From Prunella strophiata (lineage: Eukaryota; Chordata; Aves; Passeriformes; Prunellidae), in NCBI GenBank assembly GCA_036583965.1, contig JAZBQD010000015.1, positions 26,324,310 to 26,388,309 on the forward strand: DNA of 64,000 bases, given 5' to 3'. The position numbers were made by a program, and so were the translations under genes. This document shows, piece by piece, positions 24,955-38,435 of this stretch. Under the pieces are notes generated by a model that was not told the origin of the DNA, made no database searches, and worked only from the letters and a program-made list of their open reading frames with translations. Each line of letters starts with the position of its first letter. Positions within the stretch are counted from its first letter, which is position 1.

Positions 24955-25042
24955 AGACTCTTCTCAGAGGTGCATAATAAAAGACGAGAAACAATGCCAC
25001 AAATTACAAGAGAAATTTTGTCTGGATATAAGGAGGAAAAAA
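24955..25042 (+). mobile_element. CR1 LINE relic, short internal piece
   Basis: AGACTCTTCTCAGAGGTGCA, then an AAAAGACGAGAAACAATG block and TCTGGATATAAGGAGGAAAA, follow the order of the CR1 ORF2 tail, where a sequence of the type 'dried cleaned TTCTC...AGATATAAGGAAAAA' precedes the HWNR-coding segment. Both ends are missing: there is no ATTCTATG terminus and no upstream RT. A pyrimidine-rich TTTTTGCTTTACAG lies just upstream by chance and makes the region look like an exon; the CR1 match explains the coding resemblance better. Confidence 0.65.
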
Positions 25043-26044
25043 GGCCAACAATTTAAAAGTGTAACAAGAATCACTGCAAAAAGGACCTTGACTGCAGCTG
25101 CCCGGCTCTGGCAATGTTAGTTCAGTATGATCTGGAAAACAAAGAAGTACAGATGAACCTTCTTATGTAACTGCTGCTTAGCCTCACACTTCCTGTTACA
25201 TTTGGTGGCTGGATACCAGAGGGTGACAGAGGCCCTGGGGACAATTAGTAATTGGTCTTAGCTAAGCAGAAAGTCAAAGAGATTTGCCTGGGGCTATGTG
25301 ATTGGCAAGGCCATTGACAGCTGATGTTTGCAATCTAAGCTAGAAAGCAATAAATAATTAAGACAGTAGTCCCTGCTGGGTGGGTAGAGGCAAACAGCAT
25401 GGAAGGATGTCCCAGCATGGCAAAGGCAGAGCCTGCAGGGGAAGAGTTGTGTCCAAGCTACCAGCCAGGACCCCAGCAGTGAGAGGGGGTCCACTGAGTG
25501 GGCAGTGGTTGCCTGCTCCTCCTCATTCATGACACAGGTCTGTGCTGCTGGCCCAGAGGAACTGGGGACTGATTTGTGGCTGTGTGATGAACACGTGTGG
25601 CAGAACAGAGATCTTGGAACAGAAAACTTTGGACAACTGCTGTGTACCTCCTGTTAATAGCAACTTCAAAAATATATGTTTTTGTGTTTATCCTACCAAA
25701 TTGGCCTGTGACACTATCCTTGAGATCTTGAGATCTTAAAAATTCAGCTGAAGCAACTTGATCTAATGTTAGAATTGGTTCTGCTTTCAGCAAAATTTCA
25801 GAATAGGTATTCTCCTGGACTGTCTTCAAACCCAAAGAATATTCTGTGACATCATGACTACAACTTACAGCTAAAACTCCCAGAAACAATCACAGGGTTT
25901 TATTTATTAAATTATTTGGCTTTATTTATTATACAATTTACAAATGTGTAAATCCTATGATATACAAGTAAATGATGACAATTCACATTCTGACTGTCTT
26001 ATCCTAGAAGAAGAACTAGAAAATGAAAAACAGGTGATTCCTGA

Positions 26045-26140
26045 TTTTTTTGGGGTTTTTTTATGGGTTTTTTTTTTGGGGGGGGGGGGTTTTGGTTTGG
26101 TTTGTTTTTTGTTTGGTTTTTTTTTTTTTTTTTTTTTTTT
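26045..26140. repeat. T/G-rich low-complexity tract with G12 and T24
   Basis: Alternating runs of T and G, including GGGG, GGG, a G12 run at 26078-26089, several GG pairs separated by TTT, and a closing T24 run at 26117-26140. Four or more G runs close together on one strand could support a G-quadruplex. The open frames crossing it are low-complexity and not genes. Confidence 0.9.
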
Positions 26141-29100
26141 GTTATGGCTGATGAACACACAAACTAGGAAATAGGAGTAATATGGATGACACAATTTTAT
26201 TTTTAGGGCAACCTCTCTCCTTGTGAGGAGATCAGGAAACTCCAGGAAGGCGCTGGCCAGAGCCTTGCCTGAATGCCAATAAAAATTGATGTGAAAGATC
26301 ATCTCTGCAGATCAGGGTTTAAACCAACAATGACTCTATGTTTTTTTAGTATCACGGCTGCCTAGATCCCAAGCAGCTATGAATGACCTGGGACATTTTT
26401 TAGTATCTGTTTGCCACATTGCACCTCCTGCAGTGACATTATGGTGAAAAAAAAAGAGAAATAAAAAGTCATTGTCTGATGTAATAGTATTTCTAAATAG
26501 CCTATGAACCACTTACAGCATAAACATAATACCTTTAGTGGAACCATATAGAGGGAAGGGATTCAAAGGAAATTCCAATCTCCAATGGTTGCTTCATCTT
26601 GAAGAGAAAGAGCTTAAGAGACATACATTTTAGAGGGAAATGGTGACTGTCAGTATTTTAAAGTGTAACTGATGAAGTGACACTTTGAAGTGTCTTACTT
26701 TCAGATGTTTATCTTAACTTTGACCTTTCTATCACTTAATATTGCTTTTAATGTTTTGTTCACATTTCCATGGTTTTTTATGGTACCCAGTTATTTACCA
26801 AAAATGCTACCCTCCCCTACAGTTTGGGTTACAATAGGATTGTGTTTTGCATTAAGGATTCTTTTAAGTCAATTTTCTAAAATCACAGAAAATAAATTCA
26901 CTTCCACCACCACTCAGCTAAGACAGTATGAATAACTAGGGCAAGGACTGGTTAGGAAGCAACCTTGGACCCTGTGCCCATTAATACTTAGCAAAGCAAA
27001 ATGTCACGTAGCTGGTAACATTTTTCAAGTAAACAGCCTGAGTCAATATTAAGCCTATTTTAAAAGTCTCTATTGTTGGGTTAGCTGCTTTACAGCAAAA
27101 TTACCCATTTCTAGTCCCAATTATGCCCAAGTACTGACAACACTGCTGCCTGTGAGATGAAAGTGTCTTGTTATTAGAAGATCTATTCACTGTGAATGAT
27201 TTAATTTTCTGCCCCTGAAATCATCTTAAATTAAGTCGTTCATAAGAAAGTGACTGCAGACAGAAGGTTATTATTTGAACAAGCCTCTATGAATGAAAAT
27301 TCAATAGCCAGACTCTCATTTGTCTGCCTAAAAATGATGTTATATTTTAGGTTCATTTCATTTTGAAAAGTTTGATGGTAACAGAGAAGGACAGTCTTTA
27401 CTGGAGCTTGTCTGGTGTAGGGAGGTCCAATGTCCATCTCCTTCATCTAACCCAACAGAGAAAAATGCTAAATCCTACTGAACAATGGCAATATTGAGCT
27501 TCCATGCAGAGAGACTTTAAATTGGGCCTTCACAAAATTTTAATGAAAGATGCCTCATGCCTGACCGGTGTTCAACTGCTTTTTAAGACCTTCACCAATA
27601 TATGTATCTGATTTTGGTTCCTACATGTTCCTTTTCTATTGGGTCAAGAAAACCTTTAGGATGGGTGCAGATGGTTCTGCAGAGGCAAGTACTGAACTCA
27701 GCTTTTCAGAAATGGACATCCCTGGAAGTAGAAAGTGTGCATTCAAAGAGAGCTTTTCTAGGTTGTACATGAAGCAGGGGCAGCAAACTTTTATCTGCTG
27801 GTGAAAACCATTGTTCTGCCAAGGGATAAGTTTTGAGAAAATAAACTTGAGACTAGAGTTGTGCAGGCACTTGTTCTGCAGCAACATGTCAGCTTATCAG
27901 GAAACCTGAATTTTATTCATTTTGTTGTACAAAGCAACCATGCAAAGTTTTGAGTTACTGATTAGAGCTAGAAACTAATAGCTGAAGGCTAATTCTTCCC
28001 AGATCTGCTGTGTGTGCTTGTGATGAAATACCATTTTTCTGCTGAAGGAGAAGAAGAAAAGATAACAAATGCCACAGAACATTTTCAAATGTCATTTATT
28101 AGAGAACATTAAGAAATGAGGGAATTATAACCCAGTATTTCATATCTTATCACAAAAAATATAGTTTGGAAAGCCTGGATGAAATTAATATTTATGACAT
28201 ACATTATGTGGCAGCATATATTTAGGCAGAAGCAATACACATAGAACAGCAATAACTTTTGACTGTTTTTTACACACTTGACCAGTTAAACATAGTAGAA
28301 ATTATTCATAATAACACTTCCATGTCTAGGCATCTTCAAGTAACAGACTTCTTTCTCTCAGCTTCTAAAATTCTACAAAAGGGTAGATTGCTGCCTGAGT
28401 CAGAACAGTAGGAAATTAGTGCTACCATTGTCTAGCTTGCTACTGAAAACAGAGGAAGGGGTCAATGTCACTGACAATTTGTCATCAGTTTGTGTTAAAA
28501 CCTATGACATTTAATTTTTTTTTATAAATAATTAGAGTTATTAAAAATATTCTGCCCAAGAAACAATACTCTTCCTACATAATACTGTTAGCAAAGTTAT
28601 GTTGTCTGGCATTAAGATGTTGATGTACCTTTTGCACAGTTAAAGAACACATGGCTATGTTTTTTCCACATTTGAGATAGTCAATGTGCATCTACTTAAT
28701 GGCAATGCTATATTTCCTATGACTTTTTTTAAGAGGCATTTTGAATCTTTCAGGATTGTCCTTCTATTAATCTATTTCTAGTAAACATTACTGAGACATC
28801 ATCAGTTTGCTGGGTTTTTTAATTGAACCGAAGCTTCCAAACAAGTCATATATTGTTTAAAACAGAAAACAAGAACATTCATTCTTAGCATGGCATCAGT
28901 TTAGGAAGTTTCATCAAATTTCCTTCATTCCATCTGCACTGGCACTCCCAAGCAGATCCTGAGTGGGTATGTACGTGCTGCTCATCACACAGTGGTGCAG
29001 TGCAGTATCTGGGTCTCTGAGCCATGTGACTCCTGTGAGCACTGCACGGGTCAGTTGCTAGTTTAATTTCTGTTTCACTAATAATCATAAAGAATGCCAT

Positions 29101-30316
29101 AGGCACTTTTAACAGGCAGCAGCAAAACAGGGGCTTTTGAAGTATCCCTCTCAAATCTGAATGAAAATGTCTGATAAATCAATTTTGCTATCTCAAATCT
29201 TGGCTTGGGTTTCCTGTGTTTTCCTAGTGGCATTCCTCTATGCTTCCAATAACATGGCAATTTCTATAGAGTGTGCTTGTGTGTGCAGGCAGACAGCTCC
29301 TGATGACACTTCTCTTTTGTCCCTTCAATACAAAGAGGGATGTATTACTCTACTGAATACAAAGGACTAATTCTACTAAATCAGCTTGTGTGCTCATTAG
29401 TGGACATAGCAGTTTGCAAAATTTAATCAACAAAGATTTGTAATCACCTTTATTAAATAGTAGCAATTCTTAATTTTCTTTATTATAATCCATTTTACAT
29501 CAGTCTAACTGCTACAACTGTAGTTGATAGAATAGATAATTTTCTTTGTGGTTACCTTAATGTGAAGGACACAGTAGATAGAAATGACACTTCTTTTGAG
29601 TAACTTTTCAAAATAATTTTCTTGCATTTGGGTGCATAAAGTTGTTTATCACAATTCAGTGGCATTCTTTTTACAAGTACAATACATGAGTTTAGGGACA
29701 TGAACATATACACATTTTTGATATATTATCCTCAATATTAGCAGTTGACTTATTAAGTGTGAAGAGACAGCAGACATGACAATAAAATAATTACAACATC
29801 TCTAGTCCAACTCTCTAATTATTAAACTATTTAGGATCCATGACACACTGGACTCCAATTACTGCTAAATGTGCAAACTAAATTTTATAAAAGGGCTCTT
29901 CTATCAAAAGTGAGATAAAACTACTAAATATGTTGCTATGCCTGAACACCAGGTGATCCCAGCTCTGTAAAACACAAAGTACTTCAGATATTCTGAATAT
30001 TTGAAAAAAAATCCAGATTCCAAGTGTTTAAAAACTGCACCTGAGACATGGTGCATTAGATAAGCAAGGCAGAGTATCACATTGGGATGGAGAAAAGTTG
30101 AAAAGATAAGTGTACATGCAGTGCACTTTTAAATTAATGATTTTTAAGTTTGTGAATGGCAAAGTCCTCAAGGAGAGTTATCACACTGCACTGTACATGC
30201 CATTTTGGAAAAAAAAATGGTTGCTTGGATCAGAACTGGAGCTTCTAAATAAGTTTTAGAATGGAAGTCCAGACACATTGCAGAATGCAAGCTCCTCACC
30301 AAGATTTGCCAGATTT

Positions 30317-30345
30317 CATGAGTGCAACATGGTGTTGCACTCATG
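30317..30345. repeat. Perfect inverted repeat, 13-bp arms, 3-nt loop
   Basis: CATGAGTGCAACA (30317-30329), spacer TGG, TGTTGCACTCATG (30333-30345). The arms are exactly complementary and the flanks are not. It does not belong to any element I recognise. Confidence 0.95.
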
Positions 30346-31581
30346 CTGTCCTGTGAGTGTCTGGCTTTACAAAATGATGCCTATACACATGCACATATTT
30401 AACATTTATTGGTTTTCACTACTAATGTAGTTTAGAGTAAAAACTTTTGAAATTACAATGACTGATGATATAATTTTTGACTGACTTTACAATATGTGAT
30501 GTTTTTTATGTAGCCTATTATCTGTCCATCTTTTTTTTGTCATTTAATACTCCAAGTAGTCATATTTCCTAAAATATTTTCCATTAATATGGTTGTATGT
30601 TCTTGCTTGTCTGATCATGCAGTTCCAAGTAAAAAATAAATCACTTTCATTAGAACAAGGCCCCCAGAGTAGGCAGTAGGTTTAGTAATTGAGTTCAATG
30701 GTACAATTTATGCCTCAAAGCAGAAGGCACAGATGTGCAGAATCACTACAGGTTGCACCTGGATACTCTCAGTTCCCAAATCTACATGAAAATCAAAATA
30801 CATATCCAAATCCTTTTGATAAAAGTAATTTTATCAAAATTCTTTCACCTCCTACATCATGTTTACGTTAACTGTGATAAAAGCCCTTCATTTACAGAAC
30901 AGGCTTTAGGGCATACTGATATTACTGCAACAAAATAACTTGGCATAATCCCAGCTCCAGTTTCTTCCTGCTGATTATCTCCCATACTTCTCTGAACATA
31001 GCAGGCTATAGTTTTTCACTCTGGAAACATTACTGCAACTTCCAGATTTTCTTCAGAAAATACCTTGTGATTAAATTAGTATAAGAGTATTGAAGACCTT
31101 CTCTGTGGCCTTTCCTTGTCAGGAAACATTATTTCACTATAGAAACATATTTTTACCATAAGGATTTTCAGAGTGTTCATAATATTTTTATTGATTTATT
31201 AATTACTTATTATTCAGTAATTATTTCCTTTAAGAATACTATATGTTCATACATGTTCAGCATTTGATTTAGTGTCCTTTTTACAGTAAAACAAATCAAC
31301 TAAACATAAATTAAAAGTGAAATAAAATAAGGCTACTGCTGAAAGTATTTTCAAACCTCAGCTACAATGTCTGAGCACTTATTGTTCAAATTAGAGTAAC
31401 TGGATTAACTGACAGAGCTGACAAAGATATGAGTGAGCAGTCAAAGAGTATTTTTTAAGCTGAAATTCCTTTAAATTTCTTCTGTTCAGATGTAAACTGA
31501 CTAAGGATTTCCAAAGCATTTGTGGAGTTTGGATGAGTGGTTTTACCAGATATTAGTAAATCTGGATTCTTGGATAAATCT

Positions 31582-31626
31582 CCTCTTTCTGGACTAGAAA
31601 CTCCCCTCTTTCTGGACTAGAAACTC
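31582..31626. repeat. Tandem duplication, 23-bp period
   Basis: Two identical 22-base copies, 31582-31603 and 31605-31626 (CCTCTTTCTGGACTAGAAAC then TC), separated by one C. Identity implies a recent slippage event. Confidence 0.95.
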
Positions 31627-32726
31627 TGATCATATTTATGGTACAAAGCCAGCACCAAGATTTGCTGCTGTGGGAAGGGCAAAGGGGAGTACTTTAAACC
31701 CAAATTTATTTAGTGAATCTAAAGCACAAAATACATGGGGAAGGAAGAAAAAGACTGAGAATTTGCCTTGAACCTCCCCTCCTACACAAGTCTAACTAGA
31801 TACTTGTGGTTAGCTATGAAATTGTGGAGTGTGCAGTGCCACTTCTCTTTTTTAGCTATTGAAAATTTTATACATTTAAGTAAAATGCATTCCAAGGCTT
31901 GCTAATACATCTGCTACAAACAAATTTTATTCAATAAGTACACATCTTCATACAAGTTAAGCAAAGGATCACATAGAAGGGATCCAGTAAGATGAGAAGA
32001 CTGTGGGGATGTAAGTTTATCCTGTGGTTTTATGTTTCACTGCATTTAAAAAATGGAAAAAATGAGCAAGCCTTTGAAGTTTTAGCATGTAGTACTAATA
32101 TTTTAATGTGTAATTTCCACTAATTGCAATGTATTTAATAAAGTAGCAAATGAAACATTCAGTTGCTTCCTGTGAGAATCATTTTGCACACATAATGTAG
32201 AGTCCTTATAATGCAAATAAGAATGTGTAGTCTGTGCTCCTAAATATTCAATAGAGAAAGAAAGCACCTTATTTAACTATCACAAGAATGTCCAATATGT
32301 CATATTAAGTACTTAAAATTTCAAAATAACATACATTTACACTTCTCATTCATAGGTAATAATACAGTCACTCACCAGAAGAAATTAAATTTTTCAAAAA
32401 GGGAAAAAATTTGCTGAATACTTCAAAATGTACACTTATTAAGACCATGATCCCTCTCAGAATTTTGGAGGAATTCACAGAAAGTTGAAAGGGGACCATA
32501 TCAGACTTTAACTTTTTTGGGAGGAAAGAATATGGGGAATGAAGTGTAAGGAAAATTATGATTTTTAAAAATATAATATTGTGATTGCTTTGATATACTA
32601 TATGAGTTACTATCCTTTCTTCTGCACACTCTATTGAAAAATTATGCCCAAATCATGAGTGCTTACATCATGAATGGGAAATGAATGAAAATTCAATTCC
32701 CTAGAGTCCCCAAGTCTTGTTGATCC

Positions 32727-32848
32727 ACCCCTGTAAGTGTTCTAGACCAGTCTGGATGGGGCTTAGAGAAATCTCCCTGCCATGGTGTGTGGTGGGTGGA
32801 ACTGGGTGATCTCTAAGGTCCCTTCCAACCCAAACCATTCCGTGACTT
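32727..32848 (+). mobile_element. CR1 LINE fragment, last ~120 bp
   Basis: Only the CR1 3' tip remains: GTCTGGATGGGGCTTAGAGA, then CTCCCTGCCATGG, GGTGGAACTGGGTGATCTCT and AAGGTCCCTTCCAACCCAAA, followed by a decayed terminus (CCATTCCGTGACTTTA) in place of ATTCTATGATT. It is 5'-truncated and diverged. Confidence 0.9.
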
Positions 32849-35800
32849 TATTGCCCAAGGAGGAGGATTCTGCATAGGGATGCACATGCACAAATGCCCC
32901 TGGATGCTGCACCACTTCTGTTGTCACTGCTGCTACCCCAGGTGACTGGCTGGAGGAGCAGCCAGCCTGAGCCTGCTTGTAAGGAGCCAGACTGAGAGGA
33001 GTCAGACTGGGGGGACCTCACAGGGGAAAGCTGCTCCTGCCTGGATGGGATTGCAGGCAGGGAAAGACACAGGCTCCCATGAGCATGACTCTGCTGCTCT
33101 GCATTTTTGCTCATATTTCAAACTTAGGTAGAATGCTTTTGCTTTGACTGAATGGTAGTGAAAAATGGTAGAAAGATATATAAATTACAGTATTTAATAA
33201 CATTTTAATAATCATGGGAAGTTCTGCAGAATGGCTTTTGTCCAGATAATTTTTTGTTCAAAGAAAATAATTCATCTGAACAAAATTTTTAACTCAGAGC
33301 TCTGTCTTTAATCAGTAGCACACCATCTCAGTCACAGTGTGAGCTTTTATCACAAGGAAGACAAAATGAAGTCATAAAAGTCCTTGGAGAAAAAATTCTT
33401 GAGTATTATTCATGATGGGAATAGGTGGGATGAGCCAAGTTGCAGAATATGGTGTTGAGGAGTTCTGTCCATATTGAGCAACAGCTGCAGTGCTGGCACT
33501 GGTGACAAATATTTTGGTTTTCTTTTTGTTTTCTTGCTAGTTGTTTTTTTATTGTTTGCCTCTCTATTGTTAATTTTTATACCACTCATTTTCTTCATCA
33601 CTGTAAAAAATACATCATTCTGATGGCACACTTTTGTAGTTCTATGCTTGTGCCCTATTAATGTAATAGTATGCTGCATGGACATTCTGATTTTTATATA
33701 TCGGTCATGAGCTCCTGAACAAGTACAAGAAGAAATCAGAATGCCATGTAAAACATCTAACAAGGTGCTCAGAAACTTGGATTCTCCATTTGCTGCTGAA
33801 ACAGGGTCTGTTCAGACCAGCCACAATGGCCCTGTTGTGCTGTGAAGTTCTCTCACACTGTATTTGTATTTTGAATCAATAGCTGCCCTGTAGCCAAGGT
33901 TACCGTGACGCACCACCAAAGCCCACGGAGAAGCAGAAACTCATGACTGAAGTTGGTTAGAAACTGGGTAGATTTGTGGTGCCTCACCTGCTGTGGGATA
34001 TAATCAACATGATATATGTGTCCATAAAAGAAAATTAGGGATGAAAATGTGAGGTGTAAGATTCAGCTATGGATGGGAAATGATAGGACTAATCACATTG
34101 CTAGATTTTATTTGGTTTTTCTTTCAGAAGTTTCCTTTTTCCTACTCATATTTTTCCCCTGCCATTCTCTTCATCTTCTGTTCTTGGTCCTTTCCTCCTA
34201 GGAGACTCCCAAAACTACCTGAGGGTTTGCTGCTGTCAGTGTGCTGAACCTCTCAGGGTATTGTGCCTCCTTTAGCAACAGAAACAGAGTCTGTGTTCAG
34301 GTTAACAGCTCCTTCTTGCTGTCACCTATGATGTTGCACAATCCAGTTTGATTGCCAGAATTCCAGGGTGGGCCCCTAAGCAGTTCCTATTGCTCTTCCA
34401 GTATTGGGACTATGAGACCCAATGAGACCCAAATTCTTGAAAACTTTTTGTGTTCCCTGCCTTCTCAGGAGACAGAGCTGCAGTTTTAAGTGTGACCAGT
34501 GAAATATGCTTCCAGGAGGTTTCATTTTATATTGGACATGGACTCAATAAAGGCTGTATTGCTTTCCAGGCTGGGATGTTCTAAATAATCCTCAGTAACT
34601 TTTCAATGTGACATTTCAATTCAGTACTTATATTTTTTGGAAAGCAGAAGCAGATTTCTCTGGGGGTAGAGTGTTACATGTTTGAAGAGTTTGGGAGAGA
34701 TATTTTTTTTAGACTCATAGTACATGTGGTACAAAACCATTCAGCAGCTTTTCAGAAATACAAAGATAATTTTATTCTTTTTTTATCAGAGTTGTTGGAA
34801 GAACATCTCATTCATTATGAGATCACTTCTACAGTATTTTCATACCAATTTTTCCTAATCATTGATGTTCTCTTTCACTTACCATATTTTTTACCAAATT
34901 TTTTACCTGTTTTTTTACCTGAGGATGAAGATGGAAGAGTTATGCAAAAAGACTGTTCTTAGTTGTTTACCCCAATAGTGTATGAGGCAGAAAACAGAAA
35001 TATCTAAAATCTTTGTGTCTTTGAGCATGACTGAATGAAGATTGTCACTTGAACTGTTTTAAAGAATCACTTTAATAAAAGGTGTGGGTGTTAAAAATTA
35101 CCAGTCTTTGGCCAGATAAATCTCTGACTTTGAAATCTAATTTCCAGCTATAATAATTTCTTTTTGGCTTTTAAAAATGCCAAGGAATAACAACAGGGAC
35201 TTTAATCTGGTTTTTATTTCTTGATTTTTTTTTTTAGCTGTTGAAAAGCAATGGGATTCTGTATCATATGGGGAATACCATTGGGTTGGTCTTTTTGGTT
35301 TTTTGTGAGGGGTGTGTCTTTTTTTTTTTTTTTAATTAATGCCATCATTTTACTCAAGAAGTTAGACACATGGATGAGAAGCATGTATCTTCACCTGAAG
35401 TCAGGAGAACAAAGTCACATCCCTAATCTTTCCAAAAGGCTGTAGGATTCAATCAGCTGTAAAACCTTTGAGATACTGGGAGAAAAAAACCTGACAAAGG
35501 GTGGTATGTTTTTGACCATGGGAAGGGAATGACAGTGGCATTATCTCACCTGTTAGTGACATGTTTTTAGAAATGCTTATTTGTAATTGTCCTGAGTTTT
35601 CAATACTATGGGCCATGCAATGTGTAACTTTGTTGGTCTACAGTGTTTGAAGACACATATTGAAATAGGCCAGATATTTTTGTCCCTTCGAGTAAAGGGA
35701 GTATGTAGCCTTTCACAGATTAATTTTGGTCTTGCACAAGCTAGGCCTGGAAACTAGCAGGAGGACAGTCATTAAGTACACTGTTCTCCAAAATCTAATA

Positions 35801-36060
35801 ATATATTTTTGTTCCTTTCTGCTGTGACACAGTTGTTCCCAGCCCTAGAGTTGTGTGATTCCAGAACAATCCAACTGTGGCACTGCAGAAAGTGCAGTGA
35901 GTTTTCTTTTCCTCAACAGTAAGGACAGCCATTTGCAAACAAAAAATAAATATTAAAAAAAAATAAATCTCATTCTCCTTCATATTTCATGAACTTACTT
36001 CCAAATCTTTCCCAGTCAGCATTTTCAGTGATCTCCTTCTCAAATCCAAACCGTGAAATG

Positions 36061-36063
<3 letters not shown>

Positions 36064-36102
<39 letters not shown>
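36064..36102. repeat. (TAA)13 microsatellite
   Basis: Thirteen uninterrupted TAA units, likely polymorphic in length. Confidence 0.97.
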
Positions 36103-36105
<3 letters not shown>

Positions 36106-37618
36106 TAGTATTGGATTGTATTTCCAAATACCTTTTTTTTTATATAACTGTCTGCTTTTTAGTTTCATTTGCAGTCCATTTGTGAATTTTGACAAAATAA
36201 TCACTTTTTTTGGTGCCCACAAATAGTGTAATGAACACTTTCCTATATCCATCAACATGTTAGGAACTTTTATGCAAACGATTGTAGAGGTAAGTGATTT
36301 GACCTATCAGGTATTAGGAGAAAGTTCTTCATGTGTGCAGAGCTACAAAGTGTTTTACAGCTGTAGCAAATACCCTGCAGATAAGAGACAAAAATGGCTT
36401 TACACTTCATTGAGATTTGTACTTCATGTTATGACTTGAGAGATTTCTAATCAATTGAAAATGTCTTTTCTTTTGCCACAATGCAAGTAAAACTAATCTA
36501 TCAGTTGAAATCATTATTGGTTTAGTTCCTTGAGAAAAGAAAAAAGTGTCCAGCCTGTTTTCATATGAATCTATATACTTAATTTTTTTTTGTTTTGTTT
36601 TCCTTTTACTCCTTGTTGTAAACTTTAATCATATTAAATTTACTTTTCAAGCTAGGCTATTGAGAGAAATGTTGAGTACATAAAAACATTAATAAACATG
36701 GGGACAGTGGTGGTGAAATCAGCACAGACTGAATTTTTTGTAGTGTAAGATCTCCTTCAGCAGTGGGTATCAGACAGGTAGTGCTGTAATTCTGTAATTT
36801 GTTGCAGCCATCACCTAAACTTCAGACTTTTTCTCACATGGGGCTTATCTATTGTATGTGCTGTTCCATTTAGCTGAAAGTGTGATTACAAGTTAAACTA
36901 GACAAAATGCCTAAAGTATTGTATCCTCTGTTGGAATCTCCAGCCCCTTCAGTGAGCAAATACTGAAACTCTGCTAAAAGACAGTAAATGGACTGAGTGT
37001 CTGCTTCCAAAATGAGGCAGATCAAGTTCACTTCAAACACTGTGGGAAAAAAAAGGCTGAACTGGATGACAGTGGTGCCTCAAGAATAAGTAGCATTTTT
37101 AACAGGATGTGAAGTCTTGATTGAATTCAGCTAGGATGCCCAAAGACAACAGATGTAATTTGGAGAACATCATTATTTTAGTTTCTGTGTCTGGCCCGTT
37201 TTCAAGAAAGTATGCAGTGTGTGAATTATGTAAAATATCATATGGTGGGGTAAAATGAGAAAAAGATGTATTTTTTTCAGAACCGCCTGCCCAATGTATT
37301 TAAGACTTCAAAGTTTTATCATGTGGGCCATCCCATGCTCCTTCTAACTGAGTATACATATGGTCCCATAAAAAAAGTAATCCATTACTTTTGAATTTCA
37401 CCAAATTTCGGAGCAAGATATAAGAAGCAGCTGATTTTTCTAGGCATATGAGAAAAAAAAATCTTATTACTTTGTTGCATCCAGTCAGTCTTTTCCAAAC
37501 CTTTTATGTCCCATAATAAATAAATACATTCCTTTTAGCAGCTAATTGTCAATAGTATCTGACACTTTGTATGTTTAAAGCCACTAAAAATAAATCTTTG
37601 ATAAAGCACAAGTACATA

Positions 37619-37636
37619 TTTTTTTTTTTTTTTTTT
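37619..37636. repeat. Poly(T) tract, T18
   Basis: Eighteen consecutive T with no recognisable associated element. Confidence 0.95.
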
Positions 37637-38435
37637 ATTTAAGTCTGTTTCAACAAATTCATGTCTAATTTGGAGCCTTAGGGTTTCTTTATTAGGTCCT
37701 GCAGCAATGCTGCACTCAGAAACATTTCCTCTGTTTCAACTTTTGCATCCCTCTCTTCTCATTATCATCCTTAGGAATTGGAAAGACCAAATTTTAGGAG
37801 CTGGGAAAGACCAATGTAAATGCAGTGGCTTAGTGCACTGCTACCTAGTCTTCATAAAATCTGCAGGCAATACATCTTCTATTTTAGGAGATACCAGTTC
37901 ATCCTGGATTAAGATGAAAAGCATTTTTAGACAGATTTAGGATGTCAGTACAGTGGCAGAAATAGAAGAATGAAACCAACTTGCAGATAGAGCTACTCTC
38001 TGAAGGAACTGGGACAGCCATACCAGGATAACTCCTCTGGAGTTCAAGGGGATACAAGCTAAGGTTTTTTCTCTGCTGTGTAGAAATGGGGTCTGAAAGT
38101 CATTAGAGGTGAAGAGTGTGAGAAGCAAAAAGAATAAGGAAACAGATGTAGAAACCAGCTTTATATCCATAATTTTAATGTTGGCAACTGCTTTAAATTG
38201 AACTGTGCTAAGGAAGAGCATAGGAAATTATTTGCAGTATTCCAAGGCCAAAAGAGAAACCTAGTGGATGATCTACATATGTCTGCACACACAAAATAGA
38301 GCTAAATATATCCATATTGCTTTCAAGCCATAGGCATGATGTACCAGATGACAAAAACGGTTTGTGCTGCTGAAGTGCATTTCTACAAAGGCAAAATATC
38401 TTATTGCTTCTACAAAGGCAGGTTTTGGCATTGAG

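Larger units (their letters stand above)
25043..32726. other. Intergenic, no gene recognised
   Basis: About 7.7 kb without a supportable coding region. It holds a G/T-rich simple repeat (26045-26140), an exact hairpin (30317-30345) and a 23-bp-period tandem duplication (31582-31626). The relatively GC-rich 25,200-25,560 segment has no recognisable content. Confidence 0.6.
32849..38435. other. Intergenic, no gene recognised
   Basis: About 5.6 kb. A GC-richer segment follows the CR1 tip (about 32,850-33,110), and a small CpG-bearing patch lies at 33,900-33,930, both of unknown nature. It also holds (TAA)13 at 36064-36102 and T18 at 37619-37636. Two copies of TTCTACAAAGGCA (38381-38393 and 38408-38420) lie just upstream of the next CR1. 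No coding exon is supportable. Confidence 0.6.

Noticed and set aside
32850..33114. 88-codon minus-strand frame in a GC-richer patch
   Set aside because: Serine/glutamine-rich low-information sequence with no domain or splice context; composition alone explains the open frame.
38381..38420. TTCTACAAAGGCA direct repeats as target-site duplication of the 38.4-kb CR1
   Set aside because: Both copies lie on the same side of the element and the 3' flank lacks a third copy, so they do not bracket it.
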